A DNA stretch of 64,000 bases, from NCBI GenBank assembly GCA_019095985.1, contig CM032669.1, forward strand, positions 38,778,072 to 38,842,071, given 5' to 3'. The translations under genes and the position numbers were made by a program. Under the pieces are notes generated by a model, which searched no databases, was not told the DNA's origin, and worked only from the letters and a program-made list of their open reading frames with translations. Shown piece by piece: positions 47,882-59,725 of this stretch. Within the stretch, counting starts at the first letter, position 1. Each line of letters starts with the position of its first letter. The stretch is from Streblospio benedicti (lineage: Eukaryota > Annelida > Polychaeta > Spionida > Spionidae).

Positions 47882-49283
47882 TTTTTTTTTTTTTTTTTTT
47901 TTTAAAGCAAGGGTCCATTCAGAAATTATTGAGGGAGGATTTTTCACAGATAACTTGCTCTTTTACTTATATAGCTACCTATTGAAACCTGCCATTTTGT
48001 CTTTGGCAAGACTTTCGCTCTTTTCTCAAGAGCTTCGTCGGGCCTAATGAAGATCCTCTCACTGGATTACATGACCGCCATGGATTAGGCGATCATGTGA
48101 CAGCAGAGCTGTGTACATGGGGGGCAAGTCATAGCCGGTGTCGCGGTTCATCCGAGGTCGGCGCTCTCTGATTTCAATGGCCTCATGGATTTTCCTTCGC
48201 AGCTCCATATCCTCACGTGCTACCACTTAAAAGTCACTGGGGCTGATATTGTGCCCTGTATCTCTGATATGGTCCCCATTTGCGGTCGGAACGCGTTTTG
48301 GGTTTAAATGTTCCTTGACTCTGGTGTTCAGGGTCCTGCCTGTCTCCCCAACATATGTATCCTGACACTGAGGACAGTTGACCTCATTGATGATACCACA
48401 CTTGGCACTGTCTGGAGACTTGTCCTTGGGAGAAGGTAACATTGACTTAATGGTCTTGACCGGCTTATGCTTATGGTAAGTACTGATCCCATGTTCGCAG
48501 AAAATGTTACTCAGTTTTTCTGAAAGTCCTCTCAGGTATGGCAGGCACACTGGAATCTTGGACGTCGCTTCTTTGGATATGTCTTCTGTGGGCGTCTTTT
48601 CCTTGGGCTTGGGTAACCTAAAGATCCATGGTTGGTATCCATTGTCTTTGAGAACTGCTTTCACATGGTCTCTCTCTCTACCCTAGTCCTCCGGAGTGGT
48701 CACTAGGTTGTCGGCACGATGGAATAAGGTGCGTACAACTGATCGCTTGATCAGTGTGGGTAGCTTTACGGTATACCTCGACCGATGTTGTGGCATAATC
48801 ACTGATCTTGATGCACGTGTTGAGGAACAGAATCTTAAAATCCAACTCTGGCTCATTCGTGAACTTGATGTTTGGGTCTATGCTGTTGATGTGTTCTGTA
48901 AACCCCTCAATGAAATATTTGTGCATCAAGACGAATGTATCATCCACATACCGATACCATAGTTGGGGCGGGTTAGGCGCTGTTTCGAGGGCTCTGGTTT
49001 CAAACTCCTCCATATATAAGTTTGCCACAATAGGTGAGACTGGGGATCCCATGGCCACTCCGTGTGTTTGTTTATAAAACTGTCCTTTGCACACAAAGTA
49101 TGTGGTGTTCAGGCAGAACTCCAAGAGTTGTAGAATCTGAGGGGGGTTTAGGCTGGTCCTTTTGTGTAATGTCTCGTCGTTCTCTAGTTTCCTTTTTATG
49201 CAGTCTACGGCCTTATCAACCAGGATGCTGGTATATAGTGCAGACACGTAATAAGAAATTAATTTCTGTCCAGGTGGGACTTC
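47882..49283 (-). mobile_element. Penelope-like element copy 2 with reverse transcriptase and GIY-YIG
   Basis: Minus strand, starting inside the scaffold gap. The reverse transcriptase fingers-palm part has GVAMGSPVSPIVANLYMEEF and the catalytic WYRYVDDTFV, at 49247-48680. The linker (CLPYLRGLSEKLSNIF, LPSPKDK) and the GIY-YIG nuclease (CPQCQDTYVGETGRTLNTRV, then EAIEIRERRPRMNRDTGYDL) follow to about 48060. A 22-base A tract on the coding strand (T at 47882-47903) may mark the 3' end. It is broken, with about three breaks, and its 5' part is lost in the gap. It is a different lineage from copy 1 by sequence. Confidence 0.85.
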
Positions 49284-49383
49284 NNNNNNNNNNNNNNNNN
49301 NNNNNNNNNNNNNNNNNNNNNNNNNNNNNNNNNNNNNNNNNNNNNNNNNNNNNNNNNNNNNNNNNNNNNNNNNNNNNNNNNNN
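49284..49383. other. Scaffold gap (100 N)
   Basis: Exactly 100 undetermined bases inside the Penelope element; true size unknown. Confidence 0.98.
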
Positions 49384-49803
49384 TGAATTGCTTCTTAGAT
49401 TTCATTTTCACTGAATTTTCCATGATTTAGCAATGACCATTGTATTATGAAGATGTATTAAATTTGTTGCTCTTTTTTTAAGTTACACTTTTTTTAATCC
49501 AATGTCCAATCAAATAATACTAAAACATAACAAAATTTGAGAAAATGCACTTTATGAAGATATCAATGATACTGATGCTGCCTCAAATTCTACCATTAAA
49601 AGTGAAACCCATTGATATATTAAGCTATTTAGTAAAATATTGATTAAAATAAAACATAATGTAATTCCAATCTAGAATACAAATGCTTATATTAATAAAA
49701 CTAATTTATCATGGATTATTAACAAATAAAATATTCAAAGCTGCTCATTTCTTTCGTAAACGCAAAAATGAACAAAATTCCTGAAATTGACCTACTAGTG
49801 TAA
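49384..49803. other. No recognisable gene
   Basis: Very AT-rich sequence following the gap, with no defensible open frame. Confidence 0.5.
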
Positions 49804-50110
49804 CCTTGATGGAGAGGTCAAAGGTCAAATGTGATGTTTAATTTGGATTCCACATACACATGTTCCTATCTAAGGTCAATACAAGTTGTTACTCTAAATT
49901 TGTTATTAATCGAGATAAATGCCATTTTATGAAATTTTGACCACAATAACCCCTGTTTGACCTTGAAGGAGAGGTCGAAGGTCAAATCTGATGTTTTATT
50001 TGGATTCCACATACACATGTTCCTATCTAGTTTTTACTCTAAATTTGTTATTAATCGAGATAAATGCAATTTTATGAAATTTTGACGCGATGACCCTTGT
50101 TTGACCCCGA
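49804..50110 (+). repeat. Two-unit ~160-bp tandem repeat containing DR1 motifs
   Basis: Unit 1 (49804-49964) and unit 2 (49965-50110) share TTTGGATTCCACATACACAT, TTGTTATTAATCGAGATAAA and other blocks, with a short deletion in unit 2. Unit 1 contains AGGTCAAAGGTCA, a perfect direct repeat of AGGTCA with one spacer base. Unit 2 has AGGTCGAAGGTCA, one change. Confidence 0.8.
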
Positions 50111-51362
50111 AAAATATATTTCTCCAAATATTTTGGCAAACATCATTTTTCCTTAAGAGTAGTATCTAAGGTACAAACAAATATGTTTGCATAAACTCCT
50201 TGGGGGGGGGGGAGTGTTTCCATACGGAGCCCGCGGACTACATAATAGTTAATCTTATAGTTGAAATGAATATGTAGTTGCTGAATTGGAAGATAATTAT
50301 GCTTAAGTAGATGAATAACGGTACATAACCATAATAACTAAGTTTATTTTATGGATTCCTTCAAACTATTCTATCATATTTTCCAACACATAATACAATG
50401 TAGTCGCAGTGAATATATGGTCGGTCGTATTATAACAATAAACATGATTATACACCTAAGGCAACTGCATCAATGGAATTTGAGAAAATTAAAACTCTTT
50501 TCAAAGCCCATTTATGCAGTTGCCTTTGTTATACACCAACCGATCTATACTTAAATATGAGTATTTTGCAATCTGTTAAACATTCAATCATTGTACTTGG
50601 AATCCAGTACATTGAAAAAATCACCATTGTACAGTGAATGTCCTTAACAACGGAACACAATTTGCAGTCACAAATCACAAATCCTTCTTTGTAGTGGGTT
50701 TCCCTTGTTTACTACAGCATTTACTTACATTATTATAAGCTAATGCATGAGAAAAGTTTTCTTTATTCAGTTTTTCCTTTGTTTACTCTTCCTTTGTTGA
50801 GGATATTCACTGAACTTGTACTTGGACTAAAGTACACATGCAAAGTACTTGTACTGAACTTGAGTCCATAAAATGTACTTAGGTGCAACCCTTACTCCAC
50901 ATGTATTTATTTATTCTCAAGAACACACTCCTTTCGGTTTCCTGTCTACACGGGTCTATGCAGTGACAACAAATGCATGCATTGACATAAATAAGATTAT
51001 CCCACATCAGGTATATACACCTTGAGTTACCGCATGCTTATTCTGTATATTCTACTGGTGAATAAAAATATACGTACACCACACTGGTGTATTGCCAGCC
51101 TACTTCACGTTCATGATTTGGTCTAAGATGTGCGCACAACGTTTTGACGTATCTTGCACTTTAAGAAATGTCATTCTCATGCAGATTTCACGTAAAATTT
51201 TAAGTTTTTTTGTCGGAAAAAATGCAAGAAATTGTTTTATGATTTTATTCAATAGATATGATGCCCCTCTATTCCAGAAAAAAAGTCTACCAAAATCACC
51301 CAATCCGAAATAGGTCTTTTTAGACGTTTTTCAAAATGGCCGCCGGGCATATCATAAAAAAT
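50111..51362. other. No recognisable gene; G run at ~50202
   Basis: AT-rich, with an 11-base G run near 50202-50212 and repeated GTACTTG-like words at 50815-50885. Short open frames (50351-50554 and 51092-51313) show no domain. Confidence 0.45.
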
Positions 51363-51386
51363 TGTTTTTAGGTCATCTGAGTAATT

Positions 51387-51424
<38 letters not shown>

Positions 51425-51457
51425 GCGTCGTTAACATCTTCTTCTGAAGAACTGCTT

Positions 51458-51533
<76 letters not shown>

Positions 51534-51655
51534 ACCCCAAGGGAAGGTAGTAATGGGCTAAAAAGTGTAAAATTGCTGTATTTCTTTAAAAAATCTTCTT
51601 CTCTACTCCCAGGCATTGATCAGACAAACCAAGTATGTAGTAATGATAACCAAGA

Positions 51656-51690
<35 letters not shown>

Positions 51691-51791
51691 CACCCCAAAG
51701 GAAGGTAGTAAAAGTGTAAAATTGCTGTATTCCTTAAAAAAAATCTTCTCTACTCCCAGGCATTGATCAGACCAAGTATGTAGTGATAATA

Positions 51792-51832
<41 letters not shown>

Positions 51833-51941
51833 ACCGCCCACCCCAAGGGAAGGTAGTAAAAATGTAAAATTGCTGTATTTCTTAAAAAATCTTCTCTACT
51901 CCCAGGCATTGATCAGAAAAACCAAGTATGTAGTAATAATA

Positions 51942-51984
<43 letters not shown>

Positions 51985-52020
51985 GGGCAGGGGTTCAAGT
52001 GCTAAGATGTGGCCATAATG

Positions 52021-52052
<32 letters not shown>

Positions 52053-52250
52053 TAAAATGTTTTCCTCCTCCCAGGTATGGATCAGACAAACTGTGTATAA
52101 AGTAATGATGATCAAGGTATACTGTCTAATACCTTCCCTTGGGGTGGGGGGGTTATGAAATTACAATTTCTTGTCTCCTTACCCTACAGATGCTACATAC
52201 CAAAAATTGTAAATTTCATGACTCCCAGGGAATTATTGAGGAATCCCTGA
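51363..52250. repeat. Inverted-terminal repeat block with ~150-bp tandem core
   Basis: It begins with a near-palindrome (AGGTCATCTGAGTAATTACT, then CAGGTGACCT). A unit beginning AATTGTAAATTTCATGACCC recurs at 51511, 51669, 51812, 51962 and 52205, spacing about 143-158 bp for the first four. A stretch containing TAGCATCTGTAGGGTAAGGA at about 51485 recurs in reverse at about 52195-52130, so the block has inverted ends. Blocks of this style are common in bivalve genomes as I remember them. No protein. Confidence 0.7.
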
Positions 52251-52407
52251 AAAAACATCACAAACTGCTTAGGCCTAGAAAAAATGATCCTGTGGTTCCG
52301 GTAACCCTAGCTAACCCATTTTAACCCCCCTAACCTAATCTTTTTATTGATATTGATATTTTTGCATTTAATACAATTCCATTGAAAATTATTAAAAAGA
52401 TTATGAT

Positions 52408-53342
52408 AGTTTTGTTTTACAGTGTTCTTTTTAGGCTGTGTTATAATCACGAAAGAGAATTCTAAAATTTATATCATAAACGTTTTCAAGCTCTACAAGG
52501 CTCCTTATCAAATAAAATGTCTCCACAAAATTAACAATATACTACTACATCACAATAATTATAAGGCATTAAATAAAACATTACAGTACAAAGAGATTAA
52601 CATTGAATACATAGAATAACATTGGGTGGTTGGTTAAGGATCATATATCTGTAATCTATGTATTCAATGTTAATCTCTTTGTACTGTAATGTTTTAATAC
52701 CTTAAGCCCTGTCTACACCGCTAAGACTTCTTTCAAACAGCATCTGACAAGACGTCTTGTCTGACAACATCTTTGCGGTGTAGACACGCTTAAAACCAAT
52801 ATTCCACGATTTTCTGTCTCGTCTCAAGCCGTCGTGAGTATTTGACATGTCAAGTCTTGAAGTGTGATGTAGTTTGAAGTAGTTTGATGCAGTCGTGTTG
52901 GTGTATACAGGTTTAGCGACAAGACAGATCGTCAGGGCATAATTTAACCAATCAAAGAGCAGCATTCAGTTAATAGATCTAGAGTGATATTGAACGTCAC
53001 CTCCGATGTTACCACACTGCGTATATTACGTAGAAAGTGCAGACTAATCGTCCTAGAGTTTTAGCGGTGTAGACAGGCTCGTGAAAGACAAAACGTCTTT
53101 GCATTTTTTTAATCAAACTGCTTAAGACATGCAAGACTTGTCGTCGGATACCGTTTGAAGGAAGTCTTAGCGGTGTAGACAGGGCTTTATAATTATTGTG
53201 ATGTAGTAGTATATTGTTAATTTTGTAGAGACATTTTATTTGATAAAGAGCCTTGTAGAGCTTGAAAACGTTTATAATATAAATTTTACAATGCTCTTTC
53301 GTGATTATTACACAGCCTAAAAGAACACTGTAAAACAAAACT
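52408..53342. mobile_element. Foldback element (arms ~240 bp), split by a MITE
   Basis: The arms start with AGTTTTGTTTTACAG at 52408 and its mirror ends at 53342. The left arm runs to about 52615, followed by a short loop (about 40 bp, AATAACATTGGGTGGTTGG); the right arm is 52656-52701 plus 53190-53342. The right arm is interrupted by the 52705-53186 element; removing that insertion restores continuous pairing in the mirror arm. No coding capacity. Confidence 0.8.
52705..53186. mobile_element. Harbinger-type MITE (TTA duplication) inside the foldback arm
   Basis: Inverted ends AGCCCTGTCTACACCGC with further match into CTAAGACTTC. TTA occurs on both sides (52702-52704 and 53187-53189). The uninterrupted mirror arm of the host foldback has a single TTA at the same place, confirming the insertion and the 3-bp duplication. 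Length 482 bp, non-coding. Confidence 0.8.
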
Positions 53343-54107
53343 TTCATGAGACCAAGTGCTGTGAACCAAGTGTACAAGATTTTAAATATCAAATAGATCC
53401 CTTTTGACATCTGATGTCATTTTTCTAACTGCCACTCCCGCTCCCCCGTCATCTTCAGAAATTATCTTATTTATGTGAGGTTGTATGATACATGGTTTAG
53501 AACTGAAATGAATTTTTTAATATTTGAGGTCATTGTGGACAAATATTTTTGTTATTGATAAACTTTATCCTTCGAAAAGAAATATAGTCAGAAGCATTAG
53601 CATAATTTCCAATTCATCAGAATACTATACTCTACAGCTGTAATCCAATTCCATTGATATTTAATAATAAAAATATATGTATGATTGATTTGTCAACTCT
53701 ACTAAAATGAACATTGTATATTATATAAAGAGCTGAAAATAAGAAGATCAAATAACTTCCAGGATACAAAATTATTTTTGAGTGTTCATTCCTTGTGCTT
53801 AACAGTGGAGGTCAGTGAAAATTTTACAGGCTATGTAGATGTACAAATGCACCTCCTGTATGATGCAAGAAATTTTTATTGAACAAGTTTGGCAGCATTG
53901 TCACCCTTGTCTAGTGCACAGCACAAGGTGTATGTGGACTGTCAAACAAATTCAATAAGATTAAGAATTTCATTATTATCAAACAGGAGGTATGTTTTAT
54001 ATCTATCCCATATTACTCTAGTCTAGAATGGCTATATAACAAGTTTTAGTCCTTTTGATGCATTTGTTGTTGTTTTTTCAATTATTTAGTCCCACCATCA
54101 GCTTTTT
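53343..54107. other. No recognisable gene
   Basis: AT-rich sequence without a defensible gene, RNA or element boundary. Confidence 0.5.
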
Positions 54108-54300
54108 TATGGGTGGACCATTACTTAGTTGGGGTTGCGCGAGTAAAGTATGGGAAAATTGTGTGTTCACCATGCTCATGGGAAAAAAATTGTTTGTTCT
54201 CATTCAGAATAGAAAAAAATTGCTTCATTTGTAGAGAAAAAAATTGCTTGCACAAATGTCGATTTTTACACGTTTATGGCATTCATTTTTACGTACAGTA
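54108..54300 (+). repeat. GGACCATTACTTAGTTGGGG end with GAAAAAAATTG iterations (forward)
   Basis: GGACCATTACTTAGTTGGGG at about 54115 is followed by several GAAAAAAATTGYTT units. The same arrangement is found in reverse at about 57880-58013. The pair may be the two ends of one large element or two separate copies. Confidence 0.6.
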
Positions 54301-54589
54301 GGATTATTGATGGCGATAATGCTAATGTATTTCTTCTGTATTCTGTATTTCAAACATTAACACAAATATTCTGAATATGCCAAATAATTTATTATCTACT
54401 TTCTCTCAAAGCAAAGGCAAATTTTCACACTGAAATGATATACATTGTTCATATTATACCATGAATGAAGAAGTTCCTTCAAAAATTCTTTGAATGTCAG
54501 TAACATCTTCCTTGTACTGCAAACAGGTCTCTCAATCCGGCTATCAATATACAATTGAGTCGAAAACTTTATTTTTACATTTGTCACTT

Positions 54590-56955
54590 AACAAGAGGAC
54601 CATAAGGGTCCTAATAGCGCTCACCTGCATGCGTAAATTGGGCTTTAAAATTAAGTTTGGGGTGCCCAGGTAAAAAATGAAAGTTTCAGTTCATACAAAA
54701 TATTTTAGATGCACCCCGGGAAAGGGCCATGATTCCAATATATGATGACGAGACAGCCATACTAATTTTATGCAAGTTTGGTGGAAATCAAATGAAAAAT
54801 GAAGAAATTATTTAGTAAAATAATTCCAGAGTTCTTGGCTTTAACATAGTTTAGTTCATATTTATAATATTAGAACTTTATTTCATAAATCAAAATGGCA
54901 TTTTGTGGACAGCAGCTATGAAACCAACAATAGCCTACTAAATAGATTAGCATTTCAATACTGTTATATTAATATGAAATCTAGCTATTATGTGTATAAC
55001 CCTCAGTTGTATGGTTTTTCTATAGATATGCAACACTAGTTGAAGTGCTTTGTATAAACGAAGTTCAGCTTCTGAAATTATCTAAACACAATCTACATGT
55101 AAACAATCACTATTGGGCATAGGTCATTGACCTCAAGTCAAAATGTGAACTTTGCACCCTACCTGTGTTATGAATATTCATGAGATGATTCATTTAGTCA
55201 CTGAATGAACAGTGCACAACACTGCCCTAAATAATCCCTACAATGCTTATGAATTTTCATGAAATGCTATGCACTACCCATGTAAATAGGTCATATGTCC
55301 ATATATGTTAATGGGGAGATGTAAGTAATCTGCAGTTCCATAATGATTGTGAAATATTTTTTTCACACAGTGGAGTCAGCCAACAGTGTGAAAGACTTAT
55401 AGTGACAGATATTTGTTAGAATTATTGTACACATTGTTTGGTACATGTAAATGGTTTTTAATCATACATGAAACATGGAATCATGTTGAAAATATTTGTT
55501 TTAATTAGCGTGCAAATGAAAAATAAAGAAATGTGCTGGGACAGCCAAATAAGTTGTGTTATATTTTATTTAACTGGGGGTGGGGGGAGGGGGGGTAGGG
55601 GGGGGGGGAGGGGGGTAGGGTCACATGTTGCTTCACAGCTAAATCTAAAAAATATGTGCAAGTTTGGTAATATGTGCACAGTTTTATTTAATCAGATTCA
55701 TCATTTATAGCATTTTTTGGCAATTTTACACAGGGGCACGATAGTTCTGGGGTCACATGCTGTTTCACAGCTAAATCTAGAAACAGACAGGCAAAAAAGA
55801 TATGCAGTTTTAATATGTGCAAGTTTGGTAATATGTGCACAGTTTTATTTAATCAGATTCATCATTTATAGCATTTTTGGCAATTTTACACAGGGGCACA
55901 ATAGTTCTGGGGTCACATGCTGTTTCACAGCTAAATCTAGAAACAGACAGGCAAAAAAATGATGCAGTTTTAATATGTGCAAGTTTGGTAATATGTGCAC
56001 AGTTTTATTTAATCAGATTCATCATTTATAGCATTTTTTGGCAATTTTACACAGGGGCACAATAGTTCTGGGGTCACATGCTGTTTCATAGCTAAATCTA
56101 GAAACAGACAGGCAAAAAAATGATGCAGTTTTGCATTATGACAAACAGACTGTTTGCATTATCTGTGGATGAGGTTATGCAGTTTGCATTATGAACAAAT
56201 GCAGTTTGCATTATGACTAACAATTGTTGACGGACATACACACATGCATTTTCTTTTTTTTTGGGGGGGGGGGATATGGACCCCTGGGACACCCAGGAGA
56301 ATGATTAAAATGTGATATCATAATTCTGGGCACCAGGGTAATGATTCAAATTTGATATCATAATGTGACAGCCAAATTAGTTGTGTTAAATGATATATGA
56401 AGAAGCCTTTATTCCAATTTGGGGGCGGGGGGTGTCAATTTGCCACCCAGGAGCACGATGATTCAAATATATTTTTGGGGTCACATGCTCTTTCACAGCT
56501 AATTCCAGAAAATATGTGCAAGTTTTGGTGAAACAGTTTTATTTAATCAGATTCATCATTTATTGCAATGTTTTGGGGGTGGGTCAATTTGTTACCCAGG
56601 GGCATGATGATTCAAATATAGTTCTGGGATAACATGCTGTTTCACAGCTAAGCAAATGAATAATAAAGAAATTATTTAGAAAATATGTGCAAGTTTGGTG
56701 AAATGGTTTCATTTAATCAGATTTATTTTTATATGTACCCCTGGGGAGCCAATTTTACACCCAGAGGCATGATTCAAATATGATATCATGATGAGATAGG
56801 CAAAAAAGTTGTGTGCAAGTTTGGTGAAAATCAAATGAAAATTGAAGAAGTTATTTAGAAAAATAGGAATTGTTAACGGACGGACATACGGACGGACGAC
56901 GGACGAAAGGTGATCACAAAAGCTCACTTGCTGTTCCACAGCAGGTGAGCTAAAA
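54590..56955. mobile_element. Repeat element with 160-bp tandem core (bivalve style)
   Basis: The left end reads AACAAGAGGACCATAAGGGT with GCTCACCTGC after it. The right end reads GACGGACGACGGACGAAAGG then GTGATCAC, AGCTCACTTG and GCAGGTGAGCT. The CTCACCTGC words are inverted. The interior contains a 160-bp tandem array (separate entry) and further decayed units. I remember this end pair as very frequent in bivalve genomes; the class (Helitron-like or other DNA element) is uncertain. G-rich runs occur at 55575-55620 and 56263-56272. Confidence 0.6.
55640..56120 (+). repeat. 160-bp tandem array, about three clean units
   Basis: TTTTACACAGGGGCAC occurs at about 55724, 55883 and 56047, and AAATCTAGAAACAGACAGGC, TATGTGCAAGTTTGGTAATA and TCAGATTCATCATTTATAGC recur at the same period with very few differences. 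Decayed units continue to about 56720. The high similarity of neighbouring units suggests recent amplification or homogenisation. Confidence 0.85.
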
Positions 56956-57089
56956 ATTCAATATGTTAGCAACAGTTTTTAGTATCTATAATGTATCCAT
57001 AATTACATGAAGCGTTCATTGCATGCAATCAGCATTTTCTGTGTACCATATCCCTGTGCATGAAAGTCCATGGGCTTTTAACTTTTATC

Positions 57090-57680
57090 TGAAAAATGCT
57101 ACGTTCTGGACCTTTGGAGAAATTCTCATTTATAAGGCGAGGGGTGTATATTCAAATATCAAGCCCATCCGATCTTCAGAGTATTATTTATGAACTGCAG
57201 ATTACCAAATATAAGAGAGGTTCACTTGTCACGGTGATGCATCAGGCCAGGTATTTGCATATTTTACATTTTTTTTTTTCATATAGGCATACACATTGTG
57301 TGTAGATTTGGAGAAAATCGAATGAAAAATAACCCAGCTATGGATTAGACTAACAAATTTTGATCGACCCGAGGGGCATGATCCAACTATGGAATGATGA
57401 TCATATAGTCAAATACACCATGTGTAAATTTGGTGAAAATTGAAAAAAAAAAATGATCCAGCTACGGGTTATACTAAAAAATTTGATGGACCCCTGGGGC
57501 AGGGTCAATTTTCCGCCCAGGGACATGATTCAACCATGGAATGACAATCAATTAGGCATACAAGTTGTGTGTAAGATTGATGAAAATTGAATGAAAAATG
57601 AAACTTTTGTGCAAATATCAATTGTGGACATACGGCTGAACGAGTCGACAGCCGAAAGGTGATCTGACAGGTGAGGTAAA
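57090..57680. repeat. Decayed relative of the 54590-56955 element
   Basis: Phrases such as TTTGGTGAAAATTGAA, CATGATTCAACCATGGAATG and the closing CGAAAGGTGATCTGACAGGT resemble the right part of the 54590-56955 element. No coding capacity. Confidence 0.5.
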
Positions 57681-57879
57681 AATTGTATATGGTTCTTTGA
57701 AGCTTCAAATGTGAATAGCGTTAATCTATTTTGATTCATTTTCAACATTGACTTATAAATATTAGTAGTGCTTTCAATACATTCCACTCTGTTTTAATAC
57801 ACTAGTCTTAATTACAGATTTATTAAAATTTGAGATGTCGTCGTCCATTTTGTATGCAAAAAAAATATTGACATTAAAG

Positions 57880-58013
57880 TACTGATTAAAAAAATGTTTG
57901 TCAGCGTCATTGTGTGAAAAAAATGTTTGCATAATATTGCCATGTGAAAAAAATTGTTTGAAAAAATTTTCGCCCCCCGGGGCCCCCCCCCCCCAACTAA
58001 GTAATGGTCCGCC
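57880..58013 (-). repeat. GGACCATTACTTAGTTGGGG end (reverse)
   Basis: Reverse-orientation partner of 54108-54300, with the same A-rich AAAAAAATTGTTTG iterations and a C-rich run at 57977-57994. Confidence 0.6.
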
Positions 58014-58243
58014 CCGAATAGCTGGTATTCATAGTTCCGAAGCCACGCCCCCTTTTCTGGTTTTGACGTGGGTCTCAAATGTTCCTATCGCCCGTAGTAA
58101 ATAGAGAAAAATTGCCGACTTTCTACCCAAGAGTGTTGAATCAAAATTGTGCTGATCTTCTTAGTTTTAACTTGGGATAAATTCGGTAACCTCTGTTCTA
58201 CAACATACCAGTAGTATTCTCAGAAATCATTGATAATAAGGCC

Positions 58244-58490
58244 AACCCGGGTTGGCGCGAAGCGCCAACCACGTTGGACGTGTTAGGTCATCGCACGTAC
58301 GTCGTAAGAAACCAGTGTGCTTGAAATGAAAAATCTGACTGACTCTGATCTGTGACCTATTTTTATTTGCTACAGAATTTTAAGAAGGCTAACATCCTAC
58401 CGATGATGCTTATTGATTAGAAAACGGACAACTTCCTGCAATCTCATTAAAAAATAAAAAGGGACACCATAATATTTACGAAAGTGCTTC
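58244..58490 (+). repeat. ~240-bp direct repeat, copy 1
   Basis: From AAGGCCAACC to CATAATATTTAC it matches 60514-60735 with about 5-8% visible differences (for example GTAAGAAACCAGTGTGCTTG in both). This copy also has a small hairpin near its start (GGTTGGCGCGAAGCGCCAACC region). Confidence 0.8.
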
Positions 58491-58574
58491 GGTTTAGTTC
58501 GTAAACAAACAGCACTCGCTCCAACATACGCGTGACGTAAATGCTTTACTTACGTTGATTAAACTTCCTATGCC

Positions 58575-59725
58575 CTTATGGGTGCTGGCCTATATGGTCT
58601 AAATGGTACAGGACCTGAGGTTGCCAGACATCTGTGGAAGATATATATCATCCCACGACTGACATATGCCTAGAAGCTTTGAATCTGACTCATGTTGAAA
58701 TCAAACATCTAGAAAAATTCTATTTGGAGCAGCTTCGTTATGTACAATATATGCATAAAACAACTGCAAATGCTGCTGTGTATTTGTTAATAGGTTTACT
58801 GCCTATACAGGCCCAGCTAGACATAAAAATCCTATGTTTCTTTTTGTGTCAATGCTAAGAAGAACCAGTTCGATTGAAAGAAAGGTATTTGAAAGGCAGC
58901 TAGCTATGAAAAACATGCAAAATTCACACAGCTGGACAGTAATGGTACGTCAGCTATTATTACAGTATGGATTATGCAATGCATATGACATATACAAAGA
59001 TCCACCTTCAGAAACGTCTCATGTCACAAGCTATTGGGAGTCCAAACTGAAAGAAGAGGCAGCTGAGAAATCATCTTTATGTTATCTAAATATTGAAAAA
59101 TGCAGTTTAATGAAGGTTCACTATGTATGGAGGATTGGTGCTGCCAATCAGCTCACGGTAACCAAGGCTTCTACCCATGCCCGACTCTTTGACACAGAGA
59201 TATCCATTACATACAAACAGAACATCAGGTAGTTCATTTGACACCCCATGTCCATTATGCCATGGACATGAATCAATGTCTCATTTTATTCTGGAATGTT
59301 CTGTAACAGAAGAAATTAGAAAAGTATATTTAGAAAAGCTATTTTTATTACTATTAAACAATCACATTCACTTGCCAGTTGGAAATGAAGAGACAATCAA
59401 ACTTATTCTAGATCCCACAAACCACTATGGTACTTCTTGCATTCTAGATAAAATCATGCACATAAGTCGAGATATGTGCTATCATTTACATCAACGTCGC
59501 AGTCATCTCATATCAAGGGACATTAAAATTCAATAATTGTCAATAATAATTATCATGTACTATCATTACTAATTATATGTTATATGGTCATTTTTATTCA
59601 ACTTGTATATAATGTGTTATTGTATTACATACTATATTTTATGTTTTAAATATTTTGTAATGGTTTACCATGTTGGCTAAACAAATGGCCGAATTTATAA
59701 TAAACTAACTAACTAAACTAACTAA
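58575..59725 (+). mobile_element. LINE 3' end, 5'-truncated
   Basis: The reading frame begins YALMGAGLYGLNGTGPEVAR and continues with HLEKFYLEQLRYVQYMHKT, VYLLIGLLPIQAQLDIK and RQLAMKNMQNSHSW. It ends with a zinc-binding-like motif (CPLCHGHESMSHFILEC), the C-terminal part of a LINE reverse transcriptase polypeptide. Three open segments (58634-58858, 58834-59232, 59177-59536) are offset, indicating at least two frameshifts, plus one near 58670. The stop is at 59534. A 3' tail of ACTAACTA-type units lies at 59700-59724, typical of LINEs with microsatellite tails. Catalytic domains are missing, so it is dead. Confidence 0.75.

Noticed and set aside
55717-56065. Open frames with MAILHRGTIVLGSHAVSQLN
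   Set aside because: They are by-products of the 160-bp tandem array; the repetition is at DNA level with no sign of protein constraint.
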